A stretch of DNA of 64,000 nucleotides from Chitinophagales bacterium. GTDB taxonomy: Bacteria > Bacteroidota > Bacteroidia > Chitinophagales > JADJOU01. Both the position numbers and the translations under genes were made by a program. The notes beneath the pieces are model-generated. The model did not search any database, was not told where the DNA came from, and saw nothing but the letters and a program-made list of their open reading frames with translations. Each line of letters begins with the position of its first letter. Position 1 is the stretch's first letter. The DNA lies in contig JAEUUY010000022.1 in assembly GCA_016787225.1 (NCBI GenBank), positions 1-64,000 of the forward strand, written 5' to 3'. Shown here piece by piece: positions 1 to 9,404 of this stretch.

Positions 1-2
1 AT

Positions 3-83
3 GGTGTTTACTACTACTTACTAGAGCTAGAAGATGAGTTCAAGACGACCAAGACAGGTTTCATTGAAATCATGAGACAGTAA
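3..83 (+). CDS. C-terminal tail of a T9SS CHU_C (type B sorting) protein, partial
   Basis: An open frame runs from the left edge to a TAA at 81-83. Its residues include GVYYYLLELEDEF and end in GFIEIMRQ. This matches the last strand of the gliding-motility-associated C-terminal domain (CHU_C), where G-x-Y-Y-Y is followed by a Gly-hydrophobic stretch and a terminal Arg. The family member would be a large surface protein exported by the type IX system, whose body lies outside the window. A strong terminator follows directly. Only 26 residues are visible, so the call rests on a short pattern. Confidence 0.55.
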   Translation, partial: GVYYYLLELEDEFKTTKTGFIEIMRQ

Positions 84-111
84 AACAAGTTTAAAATTAA
101 ACAAAATAAAG

Positions 112-140
112 AAAGACCTCCATTTGGAGGTCTTTTTTTT
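112..140 (+). terminator. Rho-independent terminator
   Basis: A perfect 10-bp stem AAAGACCTCC / GGAGGTCTTT has loop ATTT and runs into eight or more T residues. It ends the CHU_C gene transcript before pheT. Confidence 0.9.
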
Positions 141-166
141 ACATTTGCCATTTATATATAAGGATC

Positions 167-2587
167 ATGAAAATATCATGGAATTGGCTCAATGAATATA
201 TTGACTGTTCAAGTTTATCTGTGCAACAGGCTGCTGAAGTATTGACCTCTATAGGTTTGGAAGTAGAAGGTATAGAGAAATTTGAATCTATTCGAGGGGG
301 ACTAGCTAATTTTTTTGTAGGGGAAGTGATTTCATGCAGCAAACATCCTAATGCAGACAAGCTGAGCCTTACGCAAGTAAATTTAGGAGAAACTCTAGGT
401 ATTAAAAAAATAGTGTGTGGAGCACCCAATGTAGCAGCAGGCCAGAAAGTGGTAGTAGCCACTGAAGGTGCTGTAGTTTATTTACCTAACGGAGAATCAT
501 TTACCATTAAAAATTCTAAGATACGTGGAGAAGAAAGTCAAGGCATGATATGTGCAGAAGACGAATTGAGCTTAGGGCATAATCACGATGGAATATTAGT
601 GCTTGAAAGTAGCGCACAAATAGGTACACCAGCAGCTGATTATTTTCACATATCGAATGATTTCATTTTTGAAATTGGCTTGACCCCAAATAGAACAGAT
701 GCCATGTGTCATAGGGGAGTAGCTAGAGATTTAGCTGCTGCTATGAATGCGAGAGGTGGTCAATGTATCTTTCATTCGGACGGGAAGACGACTATGCCAA
801 CTCATTGTACTCCAATTGATGAAAAATTAAAAATAAATATTCTTACGGAGAAATCTCCTAAGTTCGGAGGCATAGTTATCCGTGATATAGAGAATTTGAC
901 TTCACCAGCTTGGTTAAAAAATCGCTTAAGTGCCATCGGAGAGTCTTCGAAAAATTTATTAGTAGACGTGACCAATTATATTTTACATGATTTAGGTCAG
1001 CCTTTACATGCTTATGATTTAGACAAGTTACAAGGGAACGAAATAGTAATAGATGAGCTATCTGATGAACAAAATTTCACAGCCTTGAATGGCAGTGAAT
1101 TGAAACTAAAGTCAGGAGATATTATCATAAAAAATAGTGGAAATACTATTGGTATAGCTGGCGTTATGGGTTCGATGTCCTCATGCATAGATGAGCGTAC
1201 AAAGTCTATCTTTTTAGAAGGAGCTTTTTTCCATTCAACTGCTGTCAGACAGACCAGTCAGCGTTTGCTATTGCGGTCAGAAGCTGCTATCAAATTTGAA
1301 AAAGGAGTTGATCCAAATGGAACAGAATATGCTTTAGAAAAAGCGAGAAACATAATTATTTCTGCGAGTGAAAAATTAAAAGTGGGGCCTCTGGTTATGG
1401 AATCTAAATCGGACTTTCCATTTTGGCAGGTTTCTTTGACTAGGGCCAAACTCGATTTGTACAGCAATACTTCGATAGAAAAGAGCAAGGTAGATTTTAT
1501 ATTAAAGGCACTGGGCATTGAGATAGTAAGCAGCGATAACCAAAGTTGGCAACTCAGTATCCCCCGATTTAAAGAGGATGTAAAAAGGGAAGAAGATGTG
1601 ATAGAAGAGGTATTGCGTATTTATGGGTATAACTTATTGCCTTACCCTAAATTTTTAAAATCAAATCTGAGTTTCAGTGAAGGTCTCATTTATGCGCAGT
1701 TTGAAGAGAATATTTCAGGATTATTGACAGGTCAGGGTTATCAAGAGATATTAACCAATTCAATTTCGCAATCGAAATATTTTAAAGATTCTACACCGGT
1801 ACGGCTACTTAATTCTATGACCAGTGAGCTGGATTGTTTGCGATCGTCAATGATTCCTGGTTTCCTAGAAGTCATCGAATATAATCTCAATAGAGATCAA
1901 AAAGACTTGAATCTTTATGAATTCGGACATGAATACTTCATGGATAAGTCAGGAAAATTTAGACAAAGAAAGAGGCTTATTTTAGCATGTACAGGTATGC
2001 ATACTAGTCCTAATTGGCAACAAATAAAAGGAAGTCCGAATGATTATTATCAATTAAAGGCCGCAGTAGAGAACCTTTTTAAAGTATTGAAATTAGAATT
2101 AAAATTCAAGGAAGCAGAGCATCCTCATTTTTCCTTTGGATTAAACCTACTTATAGGGCAGCGTGACATTGGATATTTAGGTGAGCTCAAATGGAATAAA
2201 AAGATGTTTGATATCAAACAAAGAATATTTTTAGCAGATTTAGATATTGAATATTTATATACTCTGAAGGCTAAAGAAAAAATTGAATACAAAGAAGTTT
2301 CAAAGTTTCCCACAGTTCGCAGGGATTTAGCGCTTATTCTTACTAGTGAAGTGCGATTTGATCAGATTGAAGTTATTGCAAGGAAAACTTTAGGTAAATT
2401 ATTGACAGATATTATTCTATTCGATGTTTTCAAAGACAAGTCGCTAGGTGAAGACAAAAAATCCTATGCGGTAAGGTTTATTTTAAATAGTACAGATAAG
2501 ACCCTTTCAGATAAGGAAATAGATGAAATGATTCAAAAACTCATCAAAGTGTATCAGAAGGAGTTATCTGCCGAGATACGTTCATAG
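167..2587 (+). CDS. pheT: Phenylalanine-tRNA ligase beta subunit
   Basis: Cytosolic subunit of the PheRS alpha2/beta2 enzyme that charges tRNA-Phe. The 806-aa length is normal for bacterial PheT. In order it shows an EMAPII-like tRNA-binding OB fold (about residues 42-152, with HPNADKLSLTQV and IVCGAPN), the B3/4 editing domain (about 215-390), the B5 domain, a catalytic-like core, and a C-terminal FDX-ACB anticodon-binding domain starting near residue 712 (KFPTVRRDLAL). The ATG lies 26 nt after a terminator and is preceded by AAGGA, so it is probably the first gene of its unit. pheS is not adjacent, as is common in this phylum. Confidence 0.97.
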   Translation: MKISWNWLNEYIDCSSLSVQQAAEVLTSIGLEVEGIEKFESIRGGLANFFVGEVISCSKHPNADKLSLTQVNLGETLGIKKIVCGAPNVAAGQKVVVATEGAVVYLPNGESFTIKNSKIRGEESQGMICAEDELSLGHNHDGILVLESSAQIGTPAADYFHISNDFIFEIGLTPNRTDAMCHRGVARDLAAAMNARGGQCIFHSDGKTTMPTHCTPIDEKLKINILTEKSPKFGGIVIRDIENLTSPAWLKNRLSAIGESSKNLLVDVTNYILHDLGQPLHAYDLDKLQGNEIVIDELSDEQNFTALNGSELKLKSGDIIIKNSGNTIGIAGVMGSMSSCIDERTKSIFLEGAFFHSTAVRQTSQRLLLRSEAAIKFEKGVDPNGTEYALEKARNIIISASEKLKVGPLVMESKSDFPFWQVSLTRAKLDLYSNTSIEKSKVDFILKALGIEIVSSDNQSWQLSIPRFKEDVKREEDVIEEVLRIYGYNLLPYPKFLKSNLSFSEGLIYAQFEENISGLLTGQGYQEILTNSISQSKYFKDSTPVRLLNSMTSELDCLRSSMIPGFLEVIEYNLNRDQKDLNLYEFGHEYFMDKSGKFRQRKRLILACTGMHTSPNWQQIKGSPNDYYQLKAAVENLFKVLKLELKFKEAEHPHFSFGLNLLIGQRDIGYLGELKWNKKMFDIKQRIFLADLDIEYLYTLKAKEKIEYKEVSKFPTVRRDLALILTSEVRFDQIEVIARKTLGKLLTDIILFDVFKDKSLGEDKKSYAVRFILNSTDKTLSDKEIDEMIQKLIKVYQKELSAEIRS

Positions 2588-2664
2588 CTGCATTTAAGTA
2601 AAGATAATGAGTTATTCAAATACAGCGCAAGTTAAAAAAAAGGCATACAAACATTTCTTTTACA

Positions 2665-2672
2665 TAAATTTG
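2665..2672 (+). promoter_or_regulatory. Bacteroidota -7 box, TAAATTTG
   Basis: Match to the TANNTTTG box used by the Bacteroidota primary sigma factor, 31 nt before the OmpA-family start. No clear TTG box is seen at -33. Confidence 0.45.
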
Positions 2673-2703
2673 TGCTTCTTTATTAAGAATTATTCAACAT
2701 AAT

Positions 2704-5007
2704 ATGCGATTAGCAATTGCTTTAATTTTTCTCACCTTAGTTTCTAAACTATCGTCGCAGATGAATTTTGGGGAGTTTAATACTCCATATTCAGGTGTGC
2801 ATGGGCTAAGTTTTAATCCAGCAGAAATCGTAGATAGTAGATATCGTTTTCATATGAACTTAATGGGATTCGGATTGAGAACGGCAAATAATTTTATCGG
2901 TGCTAGTTCGGATATGATTTCATTTTCCCCTCCGAATTTAAATGATAGCACAAAAAAAATATTCTTACCTAGGAATCTCAATGGCTCTCCCAAACATATT
3001 TTTTTGCAAGCAGATTTGATAGGACCAAGTTTTATGCTCTCTGTTGGGAGGAAAAATAAATTTAGTATCGGATTAAGTAGTAATTTTAAGACCCTCATTA
3101 CGGCGAATAATGTAAGTGAGCGGTTGGCAAATTATATGTTTGATAATAAGGATACGAATAACTGGAAAGAATCTACTAGCAAGGATCTCATGGCTAATGC
3201 TTCTATGTGGGTAAATTTCGGATTAACAGTAGGAGCAGTCATTCTAGATAAACCAGGATATTCTTTGAAGGGTGCAGTTACACCTAAAATAAATGTGGGA
3301 CTGATAAACACCTATCTGCAGTCCCGAGAATTGAAGGTGGAATTTGCGGGTCAAAATGCAATAAGAAATGCTAACGGTATTCTAGATAATCAAATATCTG
3401 TACCTTTTATTGTGAACAATGAATACCGAGGTGATAGCGTAAAATTCTTTGAAAATATGGGTTTCGGTGCTGATATAGGAATTATTTTCGAAAAGAAGAA
3501 AAAGCAGGATTTTACCTATGAAATGGATTGTCGGACGGATAATGTGAGACGGGATTTAAATAAATATGTTTATAGAATCGGTCTGAGCTTGATAGATTAT
3601 GGATTTATTCAGTGGAAAGGAAAAGCACCTATAAGACGAATGGCTATAGATGAGAATGCTTTTACGACGGATATAGAAAACAATCAATTTAGTAAGTTTC
3701 CAGATGTCCAAGAACATACCCAACGGGTATCAGGATTGAGCGGCAATGGTGTTACTTTAGATACCTCTCGAGCAGATTATTTCATGTGGACACCTACCAA
3801 GTTAAATGCATTTATAGATGTCAATCTTTATAAAGGGATAAGTCTAGCTGCCAATGGCACTTACGGATTTGTTATCAATAATTTTGCTTCATCTATGACA
3901 CAAAACATTCAATTTTCTATTATCCCAAGAGTGGAAAATAAATTGTTTGGATTATATCTACCGGTAACTTACAGTATGCTGGCTCAGGAGGTCAATTCTG
4001 GTATCGGATTTAGACTGTTATTTTTCAATTTTGCACTCTATGATTGGATGGGTATTGCGGGTGTAAAATCTCAGACAAGGAATGCTGCATTTAATTTCAG
4101 TTTCAATATTCCTTTCCATCAAAAGGCAAAACCAAAAGATAATGATGGCGACCTCATGTCTAATAAGAAGGATAAATGTCCTAATGACGCTGGAGACTGC
4201 AATGGCGATGGTTGTCCTGAGGCTGACGATGATGGTGATGGAATAGGAAATTCTATCGATAAATGTCCTAATCAGAAAGGAGTAAAGGCATTTGATGGCT
4301 GTCCTGATACGGATGAAGATGGTGTGCCTGATCAGCTAGATCGATGCCCTAAGAAGAAAGGCCTGAAAGAATTAGGTGGCTGTCCTGACAAGGATGGTGA
4401 TGGTCTACCGGATCATGAAGATAAGTGTCCAAACGATAGAGGATTGAAAAAGTTTGATGGTTGCCCAGATTCGGATAATGATGGTGTACCAGATATTGCA
4501 GATGACTGTCCTACTGTCGTGGGAGTTTATGAAAATAGAGGTTGTCCGCCTATAATACCTCCAAAAGATACAGATGAAGATGGGTTGATTGACTCATTAG
4601 ATAAGTGTCCATTTGAAAAAGGTCCAAAATCTAATAAAGGTTGCCCTATTACAGCAGAGGCCATCTCTATCGTCAAGGTAGCTATGGAAAAATTGGAATT
4701 TGAAACTGGAAGTGCTGTCATAAAGAAGGAATCTCATCAATCCCTTACGACCTTGGCATATTACTTGGTTCGAAATCCGGATTTGAAAGTGAACTTAAAA
4801 GGTCATACAGATAATGTAGGCGCCTCAGAAAAGAATTTGAAATTGTCCATTGACAGAGCTAATGCAGTCAAAAAATTCCTGGAAGATAAGGGCGTGGCGG
4901 TCACACGCATGGAGTCCGAAGGCTTTGGTATGCAATACCCAATAGCAGACAATAGAACACCCGCAGGTAGAGCAGCCAATAGACGCGTAGATATTCTTAT
5001 CAAGTAA
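2704..5007 (+). CDS. OmpA-family outer-membrane protein with thrombospondin type-3 repeats
   Basis: Begins with a signal peptide (MRLAIALIFLTLVSKLSSQ). Residues 20 to about 475 look like an outer-membrane beta-barrel region, rich in alternating aromatic strands with GFGADIG-type turns. Residues about 479-649 hold roughly six thrombospondin type-3 repeats of the D-x-D-x-DG-x-x-D form with paired Cys (for example DTDEDGVPDQLDRCP), which bind calcium in this family. Residues about 660-767 are an OmpA domain with the peptidoglycan-binding pattern GHTDNVG and NRRVDILIK. The likely role is a barrel tethered to peptidoglycan. The TAA abuts the ATG of the next gene with no gap, so the two are probably coupled. 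Confidence 0.9.
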   Translation: MRLAIALIFLTLVSKLSSQMNFGEFNTPYSGVHGLSFNPAEIVDSRYRFHMNLMGFGLRTANNFIGASSDMISFSPPNLNDSTKKIFLPRNLNGSPKHIFLQADLIGPSFMLSVGRKNKFSIGLSSNFKTLITANNVSERLANYMFDNKDTNNWKESTSKDLMANASMWVNFGLTVGAVILDKPGYSLKGAVTPKINVGLINTYLQSRELKVEFAGQNAIRNANGILDNQISVPFIVNNEYRGDSVKFFENMGFGADIGIIFEKKKKQDFTYEMDCRTDNVRRDLNKYVYRIGLSLIDYGFIQWKGKAPIRRMAIDENAFTTDIENNQFSKFPDVQEHTQRVSGLSGNGVTLDTSRADYFMWTPTKLNAFIDVNLYKGISLAANGTYGFVINNFASSMTQNIQFSIIPRVENKLFGLYLPVTYSMLAQEVNSGIGFRLLFFNFALYDWMGIAGVKSQTRNAAFNFSFNIPFHQKAKPKDNDGDLMSNKKDKCPNDAGDCNGDGCPEADDDGDGIGNSIDKCPNQKGVKAFDGCPDTDEDGVPDQLDRCPKKKGLKELGGCPDKDGDGLPDHEDKCPNDRGLKKFDGCPDSDNDGVPDIADDCPTVVGVYENRGCPPIIPPKDTDEDGLIDSLDKCPFEKGPKSNKGCPITAEAISIVKVAMEKLEFETGSAVIKKESHQSLTTLAYYLVRNPDLKVNLKGHTDNVGASEKNLKLSIDRANAVKKFLEDKGVAVTRMESEGFGMQYPIADNRTPAGRAANRRVDILIK

Positions 5008-5973
5008 ATGCATACATTAGGCATTGTAGGCTTAGGGCATTTAGGTGAGATTCACCTCAAGCAGTGGCTCGAGATCTTACCCAAAACATCGATTAGCTGT
5101 TTTGATAATGATGAGGAAAAACTCAAAGTAATTTCTGAGAAGTATCAAGTAAATTCTACAGTGAGTTACGATGAGTTGCTCCGACAAAGCACAATTATTG
5201 ACGTAGTGACCCCTACTGATTCGCACCATTATTATGCTGCATTAGCTTTAAAACATCAGAAACATGTGTTTATAGAAAAACCTGTCTGCACTAATATGGC
5301 TGAAGTTGAAGATTTGATAGCATTGCAAAATGAATCAAAAACCATCGTGCAAATAGGTCATGTAGAACGATACAATCCAGCATTTCAATCGGTGAAGGAT
5401 GTGATAAAAAACCCAAAGTTTTTCGAGGTCCATCGTTTAGCTCCTTTTGTTGCTAGAGGAACAGAGGTTTCTGTCATTATGGATCTCATGATTCATGATC
5501 TCGATATAATTTTAAGTTTAGTGGATTCTCCCATCAAAGATATTGCAGCCAAAGGTGTAGCTATTTTGAGCCGGACCCCAGATATAGCCAATGTACGATT
5601 AGAATTCGAGAATGGTTGTGTCGCTAATCTGACGGCAAGTCGTATTTCCATGAAAAAAATGCGCAAGATGAGAGTATTTTCAGATGATGGTTATACCGCA
5701 ATCGATTTTTTAGATAAAAGTGCGGAGAAAATGATTATTAGCGAGCTAGGTGAGGGCATTCCTTTCATTACCAATGAGGGTAAAGAAAAGCGATTAGAAC
5801 TAAAATCGTATGATAAATTGGACAAAAATGCCATCTTTGAAGAGTTAGATGAATTTTACAAAATCATAAAACAAGGGGCTACTAGCCCTACGATTGACCT
5901 GTTAAGTGCTTCAAAAACAATGAATTTAGCAATTAGAATCCAAGAATCCTTAGGCTTAACGGATAGTAATTAA
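5008..5973 (+). CDS. Gfo/Idh/MocA-family NAD(P)-dependent oxidoreductase
   Basis: The 321-aa protein has an N-terminal Rossmann fold (GIVGLGHLGEIHLKQW) and the family EKP motif (FIEKPVC, near residue 90), where the Lys takes part in catalysis. It also has the DLMIHDLDI segment typical of the second domain. The family oxidises or reduces sugars, inositols, biliverdin or related ring alcohols; the substrate cannot be told here. The ATG follows the TAA of the OmpA gene directly. Protein length and motifs are complete. Confidence 0.88.
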   Translation: MHTLGIVGLGHLGEIHLKQWLEILPKTSISCFDNDEEKLKVISEKYQVNSTVSYDELLRQSTIIDVVTPTDSHHYYAALALKHQKHVFIEKPVCTNMAEVEDLIALQNESKTIVQIGHVERYNPAFQSVKDVIKNPKFFEVHRLAPFVARGTEVSVIMDLMIHDLDIILSLVDSPIKDIAAKGVAILSRTPDIANVRLEFENGCVANLTASRISMKKMRKMRVFSDDGYTAIDFLDKSAEKMIISELGEGIPFITNEGKEKRLELKSYDKLDKNAIFEELDEFYKIIKQGATSPTIDLLSASKTMNLAIRIQESLGLTDSN

Positions 5974-6015
5974 AAAAAATACTAAAAAATATTCAAACAT
6001 TATTCCAAACTCCAT

Positions 6016-6023
6016 TAGATTTG
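6016..6023 (+). promoter_or_regulatory. Bacteroidota -7 box, TAGATTTG
   Basis: TANNTTTG match 25 nt before the porP start. It would drive the porP/porE-like pair. Confidence 0.5.
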
Positions 6024-6048
6024 CCCTCGAATTTTAATAAACTTATAT

Positions 6049-7041
6049 ATGAAGAAAAGGTTTTTACTATTTATGATTATGATTGCGCTAGGTAAGTCCG
6101 CTCAGGCACAGCAAGATTTATCGTTTAGTATGTACAATTTTAATCCGCTTTTTGCGAATCCAGCGACTGCTGGCTACCAAGATAAACAGTGGTTGTCTGC
6201 ATTGGGCAGATATCAGTGGGTAGGAATTGAAGGAGCTCCGAAGTCTGCGGTCGTTTCTTTTCAGACCCCATTTAAAAATGAAAATTTAGCTATTGGTGCT
6301 TTATTCAAGTACGATGCTATAGGGCTAATGAAAAACATGGGTTTAGACCTTAGTTTTGCCTATAGAATTCGTTTAGACGAAAAAACTAGGTTGAGTCTGG
6401 GTTTAATGGCTTCTATGTTTCACTACAATGACCAAAGAAGAGATGCCCAGGGAGTCGCATTAAACGATCCTACCCTTAGCAATGTGACTGCATGGATTCC
6501 AAATTTCGGTGGTGGTTTATATTTATATAGCGATAGATATTTCATTGGAGCTTCAGCTCCGCATTTATTGAATTTAAGAATAACTGATCCTCAAGCTAAC
6601 GTTGTAGGTGCAACTTTAAGCAGAATATACAATCACTATTTTGCTAGTGCGGGTTATGTTTTCGGTAAGGAAGGCGGGGTTAAATTTAAGCCTACCACTT
6701 TTGTAAAGTTTTCTGAAAACTCATCTCTTAATGTAGATATCAATGGAAACATTTTATTACAAGATCGTTTTTGGTTTGGTCTAGGGTATAGAAGTGGAGG
6801 AGACGTTATCAGCGAAGCTGGTGAGTTTAAACAATTCCAAGGTCTGCGCGGAGAATCTGTCATAGCTACTTTTAAAATGATGGCCACTAATTTCTTAGAG
6901 GTTGGTTATTCCTACGATTATCCTTTATCCAGATTAAACGTCAACACCTCAGGTTCTCATGAGATTTATATCGGTATGGAGCTAGGTAAGAGATCTGGTG
7001 GAATGAGATACGTATCTCCACGATATGTAAATTACTTCTAA
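6049..7041 (+). CDS. PorP/SprF-family type IX secretion membrane protein
   Basis: The signal peptide (MKKRFLLFMIMIALGKSAQA) is followed directly by the family hallmark QQDLSFSMYNFNPLFANPATAGY. The rest alternates hydrophobic beta strands with Gly-rich turns, as in the 14-strand-like barrel of the PorP/SprF family. The 330-aa length is normal. In characterised systems these outer-membrane proteins work with the T9SS, and SprF helps deliver specific large adhesins. A PorE-like protein follows 42 nt downstream, the usual pairing. Several paralogs per genome are common, so this may serve a particular cargo rather than the core machine. Confidence 0.93.
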   Translation: MKKRFLLFMIMIALGKSAQAQQDLSFSMYNFNPLFANPATAGYQDKQWLSALGRYQWVGIEGAPKSAVVSFQTPFKNENLAIGALFKYDAIGLMKNMGLDLSFAYRIRLDEKTRLSLGLMASMFHYNDQRRDAQGVALNDPTLSNVTAWIPNFGGGLYLYSDRYFIGASAPHLLNLRITDPQANVVGATLSRIYNHYFASAGYVFGKEGGVKFKPTTFVKFSENSSLNVDINGNILLQDRFWFGLGYRSGGDVISEAGEFKQFQGLRGESVIATFKMMATNFLEVGYSYDYPLSRLNVNTSGSHEIYIGMELGKRSGGMRYVSPRYVNYF

Positions 7042-7083
7042 ATTTTAAATAACCTAAAATCTAAAAACTTAAAGAAGAACGAT

Positions 7084-9315
7084 ATGAAAAAGTTTCAGAT
7101 ATTAATTGTAGCGGTTTTGTTTGCCTTTTCAGCAATCGCCCAAGGAACGGATGTTACAGAAATGCTAAAGAAAGGAGAATCAGCCTTAGCAGGTTATGAT
7201 TTAGATAAAGCAATAAAAATTTATACAGAGGTACTAACCGCCAATGCAGATAATACCGAAGCCAAGGAAAAATTGGGATATATTTATTCAGCACCAGGAC
7301 CTAAGCAAGATCTTAATAGTGCAGATAAGTATTTCGGAGAAGCTTTTGCCTCAGGCTTCATGTCCCCATCTGCCATGCTGCGTTATGCTAACCTATTGCA
7401 AATGCAGAACAATTATGATAAAGCACGCTCAGTATATAACTTCTATTCTAATAGAGGTTATTCATCTAACTCATTAATTCGTAGTATCAATCCAGGGTAT
7501 TTCTCCAAATTAGCAGAGCCGAATACTGGTATTGTCGTAAAAAATGTTGAGGACATAAATACTGCCAATTCAGATTTCTCTCCTTCTTATTATAGAAATG
7601 GTATTACCTATGTATCTACCAGAAAAAATAGAACTAAGACTGGATATAGATCAGATGATGAAATTGTAAAAAGTTTTACAGATATTTTTAAAGCGACACA
7701 AAAAGAGAAAGTAAAGGGTACCTTCAATGAGTCAGAACTATTGCTTAAGTCAAATGAGAAATATATGCAAGGTCCAATGACATTCTCAGAGGATTTTGGT
7801 GTTGCATATATTACAAGGTCAACAACTAAGGATGGTCGTTCCTTTGCCAAGGATGACAAAAGAACAGTATTGATGGAAATCTGCAAGGTAAATTATTCTA
7901 ATGGCGATGTAGAAAATTGGGATGATGTAACTTCTGTAGTTCTAAATAGAGGAGAAGGATATCAGAATTTTTCTTATGCTCACCCTGCTTTTATTAATGG
8001 AAAAGGAGATGAAATGATTTTTGCAAGTAATATGCCAGGTGGCCTTGGTGGTAATGATTTATGGTATTCAAAATTAGTAGGATCGGAATGGTCTACCCCT
8101 GTGAACCTAGGTCCTGAGGTGAATACTTCTGGAGATGAGCTCTTCCCTTTTGTATCTAAAGATGGCAGTTTATTTTATGCATCAAACGGACTTCCAGGTA
8201 TGGGTGGTTTAGATTTATACAGAGCTGCTAAATTAGAGGATATGAAATACGGACAAGTAGAAAATATGGGTGCACCATATAACTCAAAATATGATGATTT
8301 TGGCTACATAGCAAATGAAACAGGTAGAGAGGGTTACTTTACTTCTAATCGAATGGGTGGCAAAGGTCTTGATGATATCTATTCTTGGAGAACAGATGAG
8401 ACTCAACTATGTATTAAAGTTTACGAACTAGTGTCAAAAAATCCTATTAAGAATTCAGCAGTTAAGATTCCATGTTTAGGTAGTAAGACATATTACACAG
8501 ATGCTAATGGCCTAGCTTGTGTTACTGTTACCGCATTGAAAAATTGTGATGTAAAAGCTAGTGCAGATGGTTATAAAAATAATTCTATTACCATCAAAAA
8601 TCTTCAATCAAACAAAATAGTTGAGATTCCTTTAGACAAGGATTTAGAAGACCGTTGCAAGTTTGTAATTGTAGTTTTAGACAAAGAGACTAACCAACCG
8701 ATATCTGGAGCTAATGTAAATATCCGTCAAACTTCAACTAATGAGGAAATTGAGGGATCAACAAAGGCGGATGGCTCTATTAGAGTAAAAGGCATCAGTA
8801 TGAATGAATTCTATGAGGTAAATGCCTCAAAGACATTACCTGATGGTACTCGTTATATCGGACTACCTGAAAGTGCTATCTGTAAAGGATTACGAAATGG
8901 CGATTCAATAGTAAAGACAGTTTATGTAAGAAAAATGGGAGCTGGTCTAGCTTTTGAAATTGAAAATATTCTATATGACCTTAATAAGTGGAATATACGT
9001 CCTGACGCAGCAGCGGAATTAGATAAAGTAGTTTCTTTACTACGCCAATATCCTTCTATGGAAATAGAAATGGGTTCGCATACAGACTGTAGAGCTACAG
9101 TGAAGTATAATGAGTCACTTTCATCTAAGAGGGCTGCAGCTTGTGTAGAATATTTGATAAGCAAAGGTATAGCACCTTCCAGACTGACATCAAGAGGTTA
9201 TGGCGAGTCACAATTAAAAAATGGTTGCGCTTGTGAAGGTAAGGTAAAATCTAACTGCTCCGACAAAGACCATCAAGCTAATAGAAGAACTGAAATTAAG
9301 ATCGTTAAGTTTTAA
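7084..9315 (+). CDS. PorE-like TPR / PD40 propeller / CRD / OmpA envelope protein
   Basis: The 743-aa protein carries the four-part architecture known from the T9SS protein PorE. After the signal peptide (MKKFQILIVAVLFAFSAIAQ) come TPR helices (about 24-140), a WD40-like PD40 propeller (about 160-440, with repeated GG-x-D-(I/L)-(Y/W) ends), carboxypeptidase-regulatory-like beta sandwiches (about 445-615) and an OmpA peptidoglycan-binding domain (from about 622, with HTDCRA and NRRTEI). Unlike PorE of Porphyromonas there is no lipobox Cys after the signal peptide. It follows the porP gene in the same unit and likely ties the secretion or adhesin complex to the cell wall. Confidence 0.92.
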   Translation: MKKFQILIVAVLFAFSAIAQGTDVTEMLKKGESALAGYDLDKAIKIYTEVLTANADNTEAKEKLGYIYSAPGPKQDLNSADKYFGEAFASGFMSPSAMLRYANLLQMQNNYDKARSVYNFYSNRGYSSNSLIRSINPGYFSKLAEPNTGIVVKNVEDINTANSDFSPSYYRNGITYVSTRKNRTKTGYRSDDEIVKSFTDIFKATQKEKVKGTFNESELLLKSNEKYMQGPMTFSEDFGVAYITRSTTKDGRSFAKDDKRTVLMEICKVNYSNGDVENWDDVTSVVLNRGEGYQNFSYAHPAFINGKGDEMIFASNMPGGLGGNDLWYSKLVGSEWSTPVNLGPEVNTSGDELFPFVSKDGSLFYASNGLPGMGGLDLYRAAKLEDMKYGQVENMGAPYNSKYDDFGYIANETGREGYFTSNRMGGKGLDDIYSWRTDETQLCIKVYELVSKNPIKNSAVKIPCLGSKTYYTDANGLACVTVTALKNCDVKASADGYKNNSITIKNLQSNKIVEIPLDKDLEDRCKFVIVVLDKETNQPISGANVNIRQTSTNEEIEGSTKADGSIRVKGISMNEFYEVNASKTLPDGTRYIGLPESAICKGLRNGDSIVKTVYVRKMGAGLAFEIENILYDLNKWNIRPDAAAELDKVVSLLRQYPSMEIEMGSHTDCRATVKYNESLSSKRAAACVEYLISKGIAPSRLTSRGYGESQLKNGCACEGKVKSNCSDKDHQANRRTEIKIVKF

Positions 9316-9335
9316 TTTTTCTTTCCTATATTTAT

Positions 9336-9368
9336 AAAAGGTCGAGGTTTTTCTCGACCTTTTTTTTT
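9336..9368 (+). terminator. Rho-independent terminator after the porP/porE-like pair
   Basis: Perfect stem AGGTCGAG / CTCGACCT with loop GTTTTT, followed by a run of nine T residues; outer A/T pairs lengthen the stem. Confidence 0.93.
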
Positions 9369-9392
9369 GGTTTCGCATCATTAGAATTGATT

Positions 9393-9400
9393 TATTTTTG
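9393..9400 (+). promoter_or_regulatory. Bacteroidota -7 box, TATTTTTG, at the recR start
   Basis: TANNTTTG match ending 4 nt before the recR ATG, so transcription would begin at or next to the start codon and the mRNA would be nearly leaderless. A TTTG lies at 9366-9369, 23 nt upstream, slightly more than the usual spacing. Confidence 0.45.
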
Positions 9401-9404
9401 ATGC